Source: CAMFLJ01 sp965279255 (lineage in GTDB: Bacteria; Actinomycetota; Acidimicrobiia; Acidimicrobiales; Acidimicrobilacustridaceae). Taken from it: a stretch of DNA of 64,000 nucleotides. The number at the start of each line of letters is the position of its first letter. Position 1 is the stretch's first letter. The translations under genes and the position numbers were made by a program. Shown in pieces: positions 34,631 through 43,941 of the stretch. Below the pieces are notes generated by a model. It worked only from the letters and a program-made list of their open reading frames with translations. It was not told where the DNA came from and searched no databases. The stretch lies in NCBI GenBank assembly GCA_965279255.1, contig OZ257146.1:2728001-2792000 (forward strand), written 5' to 3'.

Positions 34631-35458
34631 GTGACCACCTACCACCCCGATCACGACGCGGCCCGGACCGGACCGCCGCCCCGCCACGATGGCACGGACG
34701 GCGGCCGATCCCCCCGCGAGCGCTTCGCCCACCCGCTCGACCCGTTCGGCGAGTCGACCGCTGAGGCCGCGGCCCGACACGCGCACGGCCCCTGGCGCGC
34801 TCCGGCCGTCGTGGCCGTGGCGACCTACGTCGCCGTGGTCGTCGCCCTCGCCGCCGTCGGCTGGCTGATCGTGCACACGTCGCTCGGTGAGCCGGTGCGC
34901 AGCTGGGACGAGACCCTGAGCCGCAACGTGTCGCTCGGACGCACCTCCGGCTGGGAGGACATCAGCTCGGCCGGCACCTCGGGGGCCAACACCCTCCCGG
35001 TGGTGGCCGGAATGGTCGTGGTCACGGGCGTGCTGGCGGTCCTGCGACGGTGGCGCGACCTGCTCTTCATCCCGTTGGCGTTCGCCCTCGAGCTGTCGAT
35101 CTTCCTCACGGTCAACTACGTCGTCGCACGCGACCGTCCCGACGTTCCTCAGCTGGGTGGTCAGCCCGGCACCCACAGCTTCCCGTCCGGCCACGTGGCC
35201 GCCACGTTCGTGCTCTGGTTCGGCATCGCCGTGCTGCTCGGGGCGGGCCGGTGGCGCTGGCCGTGGCGGCTCCTCGCCTGGGCGGTGGCGTCCGTGCCCG
35301 TGGTGACCGTCGCCTTCTCCCGGGTCTACCGGGGCATGCACTTCACCACCGACGTGATGGCCGGGCTGCTGCTCGGCGCCCTGGCCCTCGGCGCCGCCGC
35401 AGTGGCCACCCGATCGTCGTGGCTCGCCGCGTCGACCAACCAGGAGGTCGGCCGATGA
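34631..35458 (+). CDS. PAP2-family membrane phosphatase, operon head
   Basis: A 275-residue protein with a His/Asp/Arg-rich cytosolic N-terminus (~55 residues), then about six transmembrane helices. Signature blocks: ARDRP (end of motif 1), HSFPSGHVAA (motif 2) and SRVYRGMHFTTDV (motif 3, catalytic His). It heads a coupled operon with a diacylglycerol-kinase-like gene, the opposite reaction to phosphatidate phosphatase, followed by a YihY gene. Confidence 0.9.
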   Translation: MTTYHPDHDAARTGPPPRHDGTDGGRSPRERFAHPLDPFGESTAEAAARHAHGPWRAPAVVAVATYVAVVVALAAVGWLIVHTSLGEPVRSWDETLSRNVSLGRTSGWEDISSAGTSGANTLPVVAGMVVVTGVLAVLRRWRDLLFIPLAFALELSIFLTVNYVVARDRPDVPQLGGQPGTHSFPSGHVAATFVLWFGIAVLLGAGRWRWPWRLLAWAVASVPVVTVAFSRVYRGMHFTTDVMAGLLLGALALGAAAVATRSSWLAASTNQEVGR

Positions 35459-36363
35459 CCACCGTCGCCGTGGTGTGCCACGCCAGGAAGTCGATGGGCG
35501 GCGGCCTCGACGAGCTGCGGTCCGTGCTGGCCCACGAGGGCGTCGAGCCTCTGTGGTTCGAGGTCCCGAAGAGCAGGAAGGCACCGGCCGCCGTGAAGGA
35601 GGCGGTGCGCAAGGGCGCCGACCTCATCTTCGTCTGGGGCGGCGACGGCACGGTCCAGCGGTGCCTCGACGCGGTCGCTGGCGAGCCGGTCGACGTGGCG
35701 ATCCTGCCCGCCGGCACGGCCAACCTCCTGGCCACGAACCTAGGGATCCCCACCACGATCGAGGAGGCCGTGCAGGTCGGCCTGCACGGCCGACGCCGAC
35801 CGCTCGACCTCGGGGTGATGAACGGCGAGCACTTCGCCGTGATGGCCGGGGCGGGCCTCGACGCCCTCATGATCCGCGACGCCGACCGCGGCCTGAAGGA
35901 CAAGGCCGGGCGCCTCGCCTACGTCTGGACGGGGATCCGCAACGTGAAGGCCCGGCGGGTGCCCATGACCATCGACGTCGACGGCCAGCGCTGGTTCAAG
36001 GGCGAGGCCAGCTGCGTGCTCGTGGCCAACGTCAGCACGATCGTCGGCGGCCTGGCCCCGTTCGAGAAGGCCGAGCCCGACGACGGCGTGCTCGAGGTCG
36101 GCGTGGTCGAGGCGGAGGGCGCGGTGCAGTGGGCCCGGGTCTTCGGCCGCATGGCGGTAGGACGCATCGACCGCTCCCCTCTCACCCGCACCACATCGGC
36201 CCGGCGCATCGACGTGAAGACGAAGGGCCGCATCGACTACGAGCTCGACGGCGGCCACCGCGGTGACGCCAAGAAGCTGAAGATCCGGGTGCGACCCGGC
36301 GCCGTGCGGATCTGCGTGCCCGCCCCCGCCGAGGGGGACAGCGACGACAAGGCCGCGTCGTGA
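35455..36363 (+). CDS. Diacylglycerol kinase (DAGK) catalytic-domain lipid kinase
   Basis: About 302 residues from the ATG at 35455 (ATGA overlap with the PAP2 stop). The nucleotide-binding motif WGGDGTVQR is at 61-69, LPAGTANLLATN follows, and the C-terminal beta-sandwich includes GAGLDALMI and ANVSTIVGG. It would phosphorylate diacylglycerol or a related lipid at the membrane. Its coupling to a PAP2 phosphatase suggests control of a lipid phosphorylation cycle. Confidence 0.9.
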   Translation: MTTVAVVCHARKSMGGGLDELRSVLAHEGVEPLWFEVPKSRKAPAAVKEAVRKGADLIFVWGGDGTVQRCLDAVAGEPVDVAILPAGTANLLATNLGIPTTIEEAVQVGLHGRRRPLDLGVMNGEHFAVMAGAGLDALMIRDADRGLKDKAGRLAYVWTGIRNVKARRVPMTIDVDGQRWFKGEASCVLVANVSTIVGGLAPFEKAEPDDGVLEVGVVEAEGAVQWARVFGRMAVGRIDRSPLTRTTSARRIDVKTKGRIDYELDGGHRGDAKKLKIRVRPGAVRICVPAPAEGDSDDKAAS

Positions 36364-37355
36364 GCACGGCCGCTCCCGTCCCCGAGACCTGGGAGCTCAC
36401 CGGCGACGACGCCAAGGAGGCGCTGCGCACCTGCGGACGCCGGAGCCTGTTGAGCTCCGCCTTCCAGCGCATGCGCCTCGCCGACGGCTTCACCCACGCC
36501 CGCTCGTTCGCGTTCCTGGTGGGCCTGCTGCTGGTGCAGGCCACCATCGCTCTGGTCGGCCTGGCGATGGCGTTCGGCGACAGCCGCATCTCGTCCGGCA
36601 TCGTGAGCATGATCGAGAACGCGGTGCCGGGACCGGCGGGCGAGCTGCTCACCGGAGCCGTCGCCCAGGCGTCGGAGGTCGGGAAGTCGAAGCGGTACCT
36701 CGGCCTCATCATCGGCCTCGTCGGCTCGCTCGTGTCCGGGACCACCGCGCTCGGCCAGCTCGAGCGCGGCCTCAACCGCCTCTACGGCATCGAGCAGGAC
36801 CGGCCGACCTTCAAGAAGTACGGCCGGGCGTTCCTGCTGGCGCTGGTCAGCGGCGTGCTCGTCGCCATCGCCTTCGTCGCCATCGGGTTCGGCTCCGCCG
36901 TCGGCGAGCAGCTCCACAACGGGTGGGTCGACACCACCTGGAACATCGTGCGCTGGCCGCTGGGCATCGCCACGGTCGTGGCCGCCATGGCCCTGCTGTT
37001 CCGCTGGTGCCCGAACCGTCGCCAGCCGGCGTGGTCGTGGCTGGCCTTCGGCTCGTCCGTGTCGGTGCTGCTCTGGTTCGTCGTGACCCTGGCCATGGGC
37101 CTCACGTTCCGCGTGTCGACGTCGTTCGGCGACACCTACGGCTCGTTGGCCGGCATCGTGGCCCTCCAGCTGTGGGCGCTGCTGTCGAGCATGGGGATCA
37201 TGTTCGGAGGCGCCGTCGCCGCCCAGCTCGAGGCGGTGCGGGCCGGCGTGCCGGGACCTCAGCGCGAGCGCGTCAGCGACGACCAGGTCGGTCCGATCGA
37301 CGACGAGGTGCTCGCCGTCGACCGGGAGCCGATGGTGGTCGCCGGGCTCGGCTGA
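36360..37355 (+). CDS. YihY/BrkB-family membrane protein
   Basis: A 331-residue protein with about six transmembrane helices and YihY-like blocks (RSFAFLVGLLLVQATIALVG; LNRLYGIEQDRP; TYGSLAGIVALQLWALLSS). Often called ribonuclease BN or BrkB, but biochemical function is uncertain. The GTG at 36360 overlaps the previous stop (GTGA), so all three genes are coupled. It ends 9 bases before the stop of the convergent monooxygenase gene. Confidence 0.88.
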   Translation: MSTAAPVPETWELTGDDAKEALRTCGRRSLLSSAFQRMRLADGFTHARSFAFLVGLLLVQATIALVGLAMAFGDSRISSGIVSMIENAVPGPAGELLTGAVAQASEVGKSKRYLGLIIGLVGSLVSGTTALGQLERGLNRLYGIEQDRPTFKKYGRAFLLALVSGVLVAIAFVAIGFGSAVGEQLHNGWVDTTWNIVRWPLGIATVVAAMALLFRWCPNRRQPAWSWLAFGSSVSVLLWFVVTLAMGLTFRVSTSFGDTYGSLAGIVALQLWALLSSMGIMFGGAVAAQLEAVRAGVPGPQRERVSDDQVGPIDDEVLAVDREPMVVAGLG

Positions 37356-37364
37356 CGACGGCGC

Positions 37365-39314
37365 TCAGCTGTAGAGGAAGTCGTCGGGGTGGACCTCGCG
37401 GGTCCAGTCCCAGTAGTCGACCAGCCGGAACGGGCTGACGGTGTGGATCTCGCCTGCCGCGTTGCGGAAGTGGGTGTGCTTGATCGCGGGGCTGCTCCAC
37501 ACGAGCTGCTTGATCTCGACCTGATGCTTGGCGTGGTACGCCTCGTACAGCTCGGGCTTGGGCTCCATGGCCTTGGCGCCGCTGCCGGCGAGCACGTCGA
37601 GGGCGCCGCCGATGTAGCGCATCTGGCACTCGGAGTGGAAGATCAGGCTGCCACCGTGGTTCAGGTGGGTGCTCGGCCCGTACATCATGAACAGGTTCGG
37701 GAAGCCCGGCACGGTGATGCCGAGGTAGGCCGACGGCCGGTCGGACCAGTACTCGTTGAGCGACAGCCCGTCGCGGCCGTAGAACTCCATCGGGAACAGC
37801 ACCTTGGCCATCAGGAAGCCGGTGGCCAGCACGATGATGTCGGCGTCGACGTGCTCACCCGACTCGGTCACCACGCCGGTGGCGTCGATGTGGTCGATGC
37901 CCTCGCGGACGAGCTCGACGTTGTCGCGCTTGAGCGCGCCCAGCCAGCTGCCGTTGTCCTGCAGGGTGCGCTTGCCGGTGGCCGGGTAGTCGGGGATGAC
38001 CTTGGCCAGCAGGTCGGCGTCGTCGCCGACCTGGCTGGTGATCCAGTCGGTGAACATCTGGCGGGCCATGTCGTTGCCGGCGTTGATCGAGACGTCCTGG
38101 TTCGGCCAGTCCGGGTCGATCTTGGCGCTGGCGAGCGAGCCGTCGGTTCCGGGCCAGAAGAGCAGGAAGCGGTACCAGCGGCCGTAGAAGGGCAGGTGGC
38201 GGATCGCCCACGTCATGCCCGCCGGCACCTTCTCGTGGTAGTTCGGGTTCGGGAACATCCACTGGGCCGTTCGCTGGAACACGGTGAGCTGCTCGACGTC
38301 GGGGGCGATCGTCGGGACGATCTGGAAGCCGCTGGCGCCGGCCCCGATGACGACGACCTTCTTGCCCGTGTAGTCGACCGAGTGGTCCCAGCGGGCCGAG
38401 TGGAACATCGGGCCCTCGAAGGTGTCGAGGCCGGGGATGTCGGGGTACTGCGGTCGGTTGAGCTGGCCCACGGCGGTGATCACGGCCCGGGCGTCGAGGG
38501 TCTCCTCGGTGCCGTCGGCGGTGCGCACGATCACGTGCCACACGCCGGCGTCGTCGTCCCACGTGGCCTTCACGACCTCGGTCGAGAAGCGGATGTCGCC
38601 CATCAGCTCGTGGCGCTTGGCGACGTCCTCGAAGTACTTCTGGATCTCCGGCTGCTGGGCGAAGTACTCGGTCCAGTGGTCGGAGGGCTCGAACGAGTAG
38701 CAGTAGAAGTGGTTGCCGACGTCGACGCGGCAGCCCGGATAGGAGTTCTCGTACCAGGTGCCACCGACGCCGGCGTTCTTCTCGATGATCGTGTAGGGGA
38801 TCCCGGCCTGCTTGAGCCGGATGCCGGCCAGCACGCCCGACTCACCGGCGCCGATGACCAGCACGGGCAGAGCGGCGCGGGCCTCGGCCGGCGAGGTGGT
38901 GGCCACGGCCCGCGGGTCGCCGCCGTCGAGCTCCATCTCCTCGAGCACCATCGGGACGTACTCGTCGGGCACCGGCTCGCACACGAGCCACGCCATCATC
39001 TCCTTGATGAGCTCCTCCGACGGGGGCGGGGGCAGCACGCCATCGCCGTCACGGAAGGCGATGATCGCCTCGAGGGCCCGGGCCCGCATCTCGGCCTTCT
39101 GGTCCTCGGGCAGGTAGCCCTGGATCTCGTTGAGGAAGAGCCCGAGGGGCCTGATGTCGCCCCGGATCCACGACGGGTCGCCGGTCATGTGCACCATCGA
39201 CAGCGCCAGGGTCGGGATGCTGACGTCCTCGAGCATCGCCGCGATGGTGGCGTCGTCGTCGGTGATCGGCAGCCCTGCGTGCGGGTTGCCTGCGTGCGGA
39301 TCGACCGCGGTCAT
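37365..39314 (-). CDS. Baeyer-Villiger-type flavin monooxygenase (HAPMO-like length)
   Basis: About 649 residues from the ATG at 39314 (GGGGGACGAG just upstream). An N-terminal extension of ~145 residues is followed by a FAD-binding motif GAGESG (155-160), GGTWYENSYPGCRVD, the Baeyer-Villiger fingerprint F-x-G-x3-H-x3-W-D at 299-310, and the NADPH Rossmann motif GAGASG (324-329). The extension and total length resemble 4-hydroxyacetophenone monooxygenase more than the ~540-residue cyclohexanone type. The reaction would be ketone to ester; the substrate is unknown. Confidence 0.9.
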   Translation of the reverse strand: MTAVDPHAGNPHAGLPITDDDATIAAMLEDVSIPTLALSMVHMTGDPSWIRGDIRPLGLFLNEIQGYLPEDQKAEMRARALEAIIAFRDGDGVLPPPPSEELIKEMMAWLVCEPVPDEYVPMVLEEMELDGGDPRAVATTSPAEARAALPVLVIGAGESGVLAGIRLKQAGIPYTIIEKNAGVGGTWYENSYPGCRVDVGNHFYCYSFEPSDHWTEYFAQQPEIQKYFEDVAKRHELMGDIRFSTEVVKATWDDDAGVWHVIVRTADGTEETLDARAVITAVGQLNRPQYPDIPGLDTFEGPMFHSARWDHSVDYTGKKVVVIGAGASGFQIVPTIAPDVEQLTVFQRTAQWMFPNPNYHEKVPAGMTWAIRHLPFYGRWYRFLLFWPGTDGSLASAKIDPDWPNQDVSINAGNDMARQMFTDWITSQVGDDADLLAKVIPDYPATGKRTLQDNGSWLGALKRDNVELVREGIDHIDATGVVTESGEHVDADIIVLATGFLMAKVLFPMEFYGRDGLSLNEYWSDRPSAYLGITVPGFPNLFMMYGPSTHLNHGGSLIFHSECQMRYIGGALDVLAGSGAKAMEPKPELYEAYHAKHQVEIKQLVWSSPAIKHTHFRNAAGEIHTVSPFRLVDYWDWTREVHPDDFLYS

Positions 39315-39387
39315 CTCGTCCCCCTGCTGGTTCCGTGCCACCGGCCCCTCGGCGCGGCGGCGCACTCCAGCTTGGCCTAGACGACGG

Positions 39388-39433
39388 GCACCGGTCGCGT
39401 CCAGGGTCGATCGTCCCTCTCCGCGACCGGTGC
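39388..39433 (-). terminator. 46-bp near-palindromic hairpin between the LPYTG protein gene and the monooxygenase gene
   Basis: GCACCGGTCGCG (39388-39399) and CGCGACCGGTGC (39422-39433) are exact reverse complements. The 22 bases between them pair again (AGGG / CCCT around CGATCG). It lies 27 bases past the large gene's stop, on the minus strand, and would fold into one long stem. Confidence 0.6.
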
Positions 39434-39459
39434 GCCCCGCGGTCCGGGGGTGCCGGTGG

Positions 39460-42400
39460 TCAGGGTCCGAGGCGCCGGGCCCTGACCGCTCCGACGAGGA
39501 GGAGCCCGCCTCCGAGGAGGCCGGCCGCCAGCCACGCCAGCAGGCCGACGTCGGTGCCCGTGTAGGGCAACTGCCCGTCGGGCACCACCGCCGAGGCCGC
39601 CTCCACCTCGTCACCCTGTTCCCCGCCGGATGACCCGCCGCCCACGGCGACGGTGGTCGGGGTGGGGGGCGGCACGGTGGTGGTCGTCGGGGGAACCTCG
39701 GCGCCCTTGGTGACGACGATCAGCGTGCCGGCAGGGTGGTCGTGCTCCAGCTTCGAGTCGAGGATGATCGAGCCGAAGGCGATGATCGTGTGGGTCTCCG
39801 CCTCGGGGGTTCCGGCCCCGATGGTGACCTGGTCGCCCACGGCGAGGCCGGAACCGGCCGCCGCCAACCAGGGGTCGCCCTCGGGGATCGGCAGCTCGGT
39901 CTGGCCGACGGTGGCGTCGGAGGTGAGCCCCGTCACCGGCTTCACCTGCCGCTCGATCACCGGACCGGGCGTGAAGCACTCCGAGTGCAGCGGCGAGTCC
40001 TGGGTGGACTTCCCGTCACCGGCGAGGTTCACGAGCTTGCCCCTGATGTCCATGATCGCGGCGGCCGAGTCCTTCACCGTCGAGTAGGTGATGCGGCACC
40101 GGCCGACGTTGGCGTCGGCGCTCGTGGCCTGCGGGATGGCTCGCGGTCGCGTCGGCAATGGCGTGACCGAGGGCGGCACCACGAGCGGCGCACGGGGGAT
40201 GGCACCCCGCGGCACGTAGCTGCCCGAGTAGACGAAGCCACCCTCCCAATGGAGGTGGTAGTCGAACGAGCTGTTCCACCGGCTCTTGTCCTTCTTGAAC
40301 CGGACCACCCGGGGGGCGTGGCCGCCGGGGGCGATCTGCACCCCCGGCTCCCCCGGCTTGAACTGCGACTCGACGAAGTCGAGACCGCCACCGGTGTAGG
40401 TCGCCGACTCACCGTGCTGAGCCTGCAGCAGCGGGTTCTTGGCGAGGCGGTCGAGCACGGCGAGGTGCTCTTCCATGGTCAGCGGCGAGCCGTCGAGGTG
40501 GGTGAACGCGATCGGGTCGATGTCGCCGGTGATCGGCACGAACCGCCCGACCCGGTTGTTCATCATCTGGAGCACGTACTCCTCCTCACCGATCGGAGAC
40601 AGCTCGAAGCCGACGTACTTGCCGCTCTCCAGCGGGGCGACGCCGAGGCTCGACTTGCCCTTCACCAGCGGGTCGGTGATGGCGTTGCCCTTGTAGTTCA
40701 TGCTGACGTCGATCCAGCCCTGGTCGTCCCAGCGCTTGTAGTACTTCTCCCACTTGCGCCACTCGCCGGCGCGGTCAGCCACCCGCTTCACGGCGCTCTC
40801 CCACTCGGGTGTGCCCGTGACGAAGCCCTTGCTGTTGACGAACTCGTCGATCAGGGTGCCGAGGTCGCCCTGGCCGGCGTCGAAGGCCTTCAGGGGCTCG
40901 GGCTTGCGGAACACCAGCGAACCGACGTCGGAGGCCCGGTACCCGAGCTTCACGTCGAGCTCGGAGACCGTCTTGATCTTGAGCGTCTCCGGCTTGAGCA
41001 TGGCGTCGAACCGCTCGATCCACTCGATCGACGAGGCGTGACGCGACCGGACGGTCAGCAGCACGTCGAGGTCGTTGGCCACCTTCTGCAGCTCGACCAG
41101 CTCCTCGGCCGTGATGCCGTAGAGCGTCGCCAGCTGGTCGGCGGTGAGCTCGGTGCCCGACTCGAGGGCGCTCAGGATCGGGCCGAGCTCCTCGATCCGG
41201 GTGAGCGTCGGCGCCTTGGCCAGGATCGGGCCCATCTTGGCCTGGAGGGCCTCCTGGGCCCGGGCCAGCGCGGCGACCGCGCGTGGGCTCTTGGCCAGCT
41301 TGGCCAGGGCGATCGGGGCCACGACCTGGGTGACCGCGTCGGCGGCGTACTTGCTGTAGAGCTCGGCGGTCCTCGTGTAGTCGCCCGTCTCCCAGGTGTT
41401 GGCCATCTCCTTCATGGCGTCGTAGGAGGCCGTCTTGGCCAGGTCCCAGAGCGCCGTGGTGCCCTGCTTGCCGAACTCGGCGTTGCGGGCCAGCACGGCC
41501 GCGACCATGAGGCCGGTGTCGGCGGCGAAGGCCTGCTTCTCGTCCTCGGTGAACGAGTCCCACACCTGCGACTGGAACTCGCCGGTGGCGACGATCACCG
41601 TGTACGGCAGCTTCACCAGGTCGACCGTCGACGACACCAGGCTGGCGCCGCCGCTCCAGACGCCCTCGAGGGTGCCGACCGAGATGGCACCTGCCAGCGC
41701 GAGCGGGTCGGTGGTGGGGATGGCGATGGAGTCGTCGATCGACACCCGGTGCGTCAGGTCCGCCTCGGTGGCCTTCACCTTGGTCGGCGTGATGTCCTCG
41801 GTGGTGCCGTCCTCGTTGCGGGCGACGCCCCAAGGGGTGAACGTCGCCGTGGCGAACGTGCCGCCCGAGCGGTTCTCACCCTCGATGCCCCTCGGGTCGC
41901 TCCATCCGGTGAGGAACCGGACGGTGAAGTCGCGCGACTCGCCGGGCTCGAGGGTGAGGTTGCCGGCCGGGGAGAGCTCCTTCGGGTCACCGCCCTGGGC
42001 GTCCCAGGCCAGGCTCATCGCACCGGCGTTGCCGGCGAGGGTCGGATAGAGAGGCCCGATCTCGATGGTGGCCGTCGTCGAGAGGTTCTTCACCGTCCCG
42101 GTGATCCGCACGGTCTCACCCGCGGGCAGAAGGGCCGAGCCGGCGGGGTTCACCACCCGGGTGGTGAGGCCGACGAGGTACTGCGGCTTGACCGACCAAC
42201 GCTGGCGCCCGACGCCGATCTCGTTGCGGCCGTCGACCAGGTGCGCGGTGGCCAGCGCCGAGAACTCGACCTCGGCGTCGTCGGTGGCCTGGAACGTGGC
42301 CGTGAGCTCCTTCGACTCCCCGGGGGCCAGGGGGCCGACGGCAAGGCCGTCCTCACCCGGGTCGGCGCCGCCGGTCTGGGTGACGGCGAGCAGCTGCCCC

Positions 42401-43863
42401 GTCACCGTGCGGTCGACCCGCAGCGACGTGAGGGTGACCTCGTCCATGGCGGTGTCGGTGGTGTTGGTGAACGTGAGGGTCGCGGTGACGTCGATCGGCT
42501 CGGCGCCGTCGGGTCCCTCCTTCAGCTGCGCCGTGGGCGGGTCGAGGGTGATGTCGATCGTCAGGGCCTGACCGATCTCACCGGGCGAGTCGGCGTCGGC
42601 GGTCTGGGTGGCACCGGTGCCGTCGGTGCCGGTCACCTGCGACGTCAGGTCGTACCGGCCCACGAGGTTCGGGTCGAGGGTCACCTCGAACTCGCGCTGC
42701 TCGCCGGGCTGGAGGGAGAAGCCCCCCGTCGGCGGGACGGGCGTCGGGCCGTCGGTGACGAGGAAGGAGTCGGTCGGGCTCAGCGCCAGGACGTCGCCAT
42801 CGGTGAATCGGATCCCGTCGATCGACCCGACCCCCGAGGACGACGCCGACACGGTGACCCGGGCCCGCACGGGCTTCGACTCGTCGAGCGGTGGTGCCGC
42901 GCCGTCGAGCAGCTCGATGGCGACATCCAGGGTCGGTGCGGCGACGACGACGTCCTTGGTGACGGTGCCGCTGCGGCCCGACAGGGTGGTGCTGGTGAGG
43001 GTGACGGAGTAGGTGCCGGGTCGGGCGTAGGTGTGGGTCGCCAGCCCTCCGGCGGCCGAGCCCCCGTCGCCGAACGACCACTGGTGGGTCATGGCCTCGT
43101 TGCCCGGGTCGGTGCTGGCCGCCAGGAACGTCATGGGATCGGCGGCCGATCCGGTGCCGCTCGACGTGAACGCCGCGGTCGGCTTCACCTGACCCGAACC
43201 ACCGAGGGTCAGCGAGAACGAGTAGCTGACCATGTCGTTGGCGACGTTGCCGTCGCCGTTCAGGTCACCGGTGACGTCGGTGTACACGTTGACGATCAGG
43301 GTGAGCGTGCCGGTGATGGTCCGCGGGTTGTACACGAGGGCCTTGGTGCAGGTGTGCACGAAGCCACGGCACGACGAGACGGGCTCGTCCTGCACGCCGA
43401 TGCCGTAGGAGAGGAGGGATCCGGCGTTGGGCTTCCCGGGCTGGTACACGCCGATCCCGGCAGTGACGCCCAGGTGGGTGCACGGCATGTCGCTGAGCTC
43501 GATCGTGAAGACCGGGCAGGTCTTGCCGACGAGGACGTTGGAGACCGAGAAGTACTGCACGACGTCGCCGAACTCGCCGTACGGCACCGGCGGGGTCAAC
43601 ACCGGATCGGCGGGCCGGTCCACGCCGTCGGGGATGTTCGTGTCGGCCGCGAGGCAGTTGTCCGTCTGACCGGGGAGGCAGGCCGGCACCTCGGCGGCCC
43701 CGGCCGAGGGAGCCAGCACCGTCTGCACCGGGAGGGCGAGGACCCCGGCGAGCACCGACATGGCGCAGACCAGCGCGAGCAGCCGGTGGAGTGCCTTCCC
43801 ACGCGCCGCAGCTCGAACGTCGTCACGGCCCGGCCGCGCGCCCTCACCATGCTCTGGCTCCAC
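39460..43863 (-). CDS. Large LPYTG-anchored surface protein with PKD domain and a candidate edema-factor/CyaA-like cyclase region
   Basis: 1467 residues. A signal peptide (hydrophobic core about 27-55, cut near SAGAA) is followed by a cysteine-containing domain (60-225), a PKD fold (about 228-310, QWSFGDGG) and several Ig/CARDB-like beta domains (310-700). A helical region (720-1045) precedes a module at about 1050-1210. The end is Thr/Pro-rich, then LPYTG (1432-1436), a transmembrane helix and RARR, a sortase signal. In the 1050-1210 module, KGKSS (1068-1072), FE (1086-1087), PITGDID (1110-1116) and QHGE (1149-1152) follow the order of the K/KSS, FE, DxD and HG motifs of anthrax edema factor and CyaA. 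This is motif reading, not an alignment. GTG start with GGAGGGAGA upstream. Confidence 0.8.
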   Translation of the reverse strand: MEPEHGEGARPGRDDVRAAARGKALHRLLALVCAMSVLAGVLALPVQTVLAPSAGAAEVPACLPGQTDNCLAADTNIPDGVDRPADPVLTPPVPYGEFGDVVQYFSVSNVLVGKTCPVFTIELSDMPCTHLGVTAGIGVYQPGKPNAGSLLSYGIGVQDEPVSSCRGFVHTCTKALVYNPRTITGTLTLIVNVYTDVTGDLNGDGNVANDMVSYSFSLTLGGSGQVKPTAAFTSSGTGSAADPMTFLAASTDPGNEAMTHQWSFGDGGSAAGGLATHTYARPGTYSVTLTSTTLSGRSGTVTKDVVVAAPTLDVAIELLDGAAPPLDESKPVRARVTVSASSSGVGSIDGIRFTDGDVLALSPTDSFLVTDGPTPVPPTGGFSLQPGEQREFEVTLDPNLVGRYDLTSQVTGTDGTGATQTADADSPGEIGQALTIDITLDPPTAQLKEGPDGAEPIDVTATLTFTNTTDTAMDEVTLTSLRVDRTVTGQLLAVTQTGGADPGEDGLAVGPLAPGESKELTATFQATDDAEVEFSALATAHLVDGRNEIGVGRQRWSVKPQYLVGLTTRVVNPAGSALLPAGETVRITGTVKNLSTTATIEIGPLYPTLAGNAGAMSLAWDAQGGDPKELSPAGNLTLEPGESRDFTVRFLTGWSDPRGIEGENRSGGTFATATFTPWGVARNEDGTTEDITPTKVKATEADLTHRVSIDDSIAIPTTDPLALAGAISVGTLEGVWSGGASLVSSTVDLVKLPYTVIVATGEFQSQVWDSFTEDEKQAFAADTGLMVAAVLARNAEFGKQGTTALWDLAKTASYDAMKEMANTWETGDYTRTAELYSKYAADAVTQVVAPIALAKLAKSPRAVAALARAQEALQAKMGPILAKAPTLTRIEELGPILSALESGTELTADQLATLYGITAEELVELQKVANDLDVLLTVRSRHASSIEWIERFDAMLKPETLKIKTVSELDVKLGYRASDVGSLVFRKPEPLKAFDAGQGDLGTLIDEFVNSKGFVTGTPEWESAVKRVADRAGEWRKWEKYYKRWDDQGWIDVSMNYKGNAITDPLVKGKSSLGVAPLESGKYVGFELSPIGEEEYVLQMMNNRVGRFVPITGDIDPIAFTHLDGSPLTMEEHLAVLDRLAKNPLLQAQHGESATYTGGGLDFVESQFKPGEPGVQIAPGGHAPRVVRFKKDKSRWNSSFDYHLHWEGGFVYSGSYVPRGAIPRAPLVVPPSVTPLPTRPRAIPQATSADANVGRCRITYSTVKDSAAAIMDIRGKLVNLAGDGKSTQDSPLHSECFTPGPVIERQVKPVTGLTSDATVGQTELPIPEGDPWLAAAGSGLAVGDQVTIGAGTPEAETHTIIAFGSIILDSKLEHDHPAGTLIVVTKGAEVPPTTTTVPPPTPTTVAVGGGSSGGEQGDEVEAASAVVPDGQLPYTGTDVGLLAWLAAGLLGGGLLLVGAVRARRLGP
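39556..39570 (-). other. LPYTG sortase recognition site (coding)
   Basis: Codons for residues 1432-1436 of the large surface protein. They are followed by a hydrophobic helix and a basic tail, the standard cell-wall sorting layout. Confidence 0.85.
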
Positions 43864-43941
43864 GCCCGGTCTCCCTCCGTCGTCCGCAGCCGCGGTGACC
43901 GCGCTACGTGGTCCGGAGTCTGGAAGACGTGCGCAGGGCGC

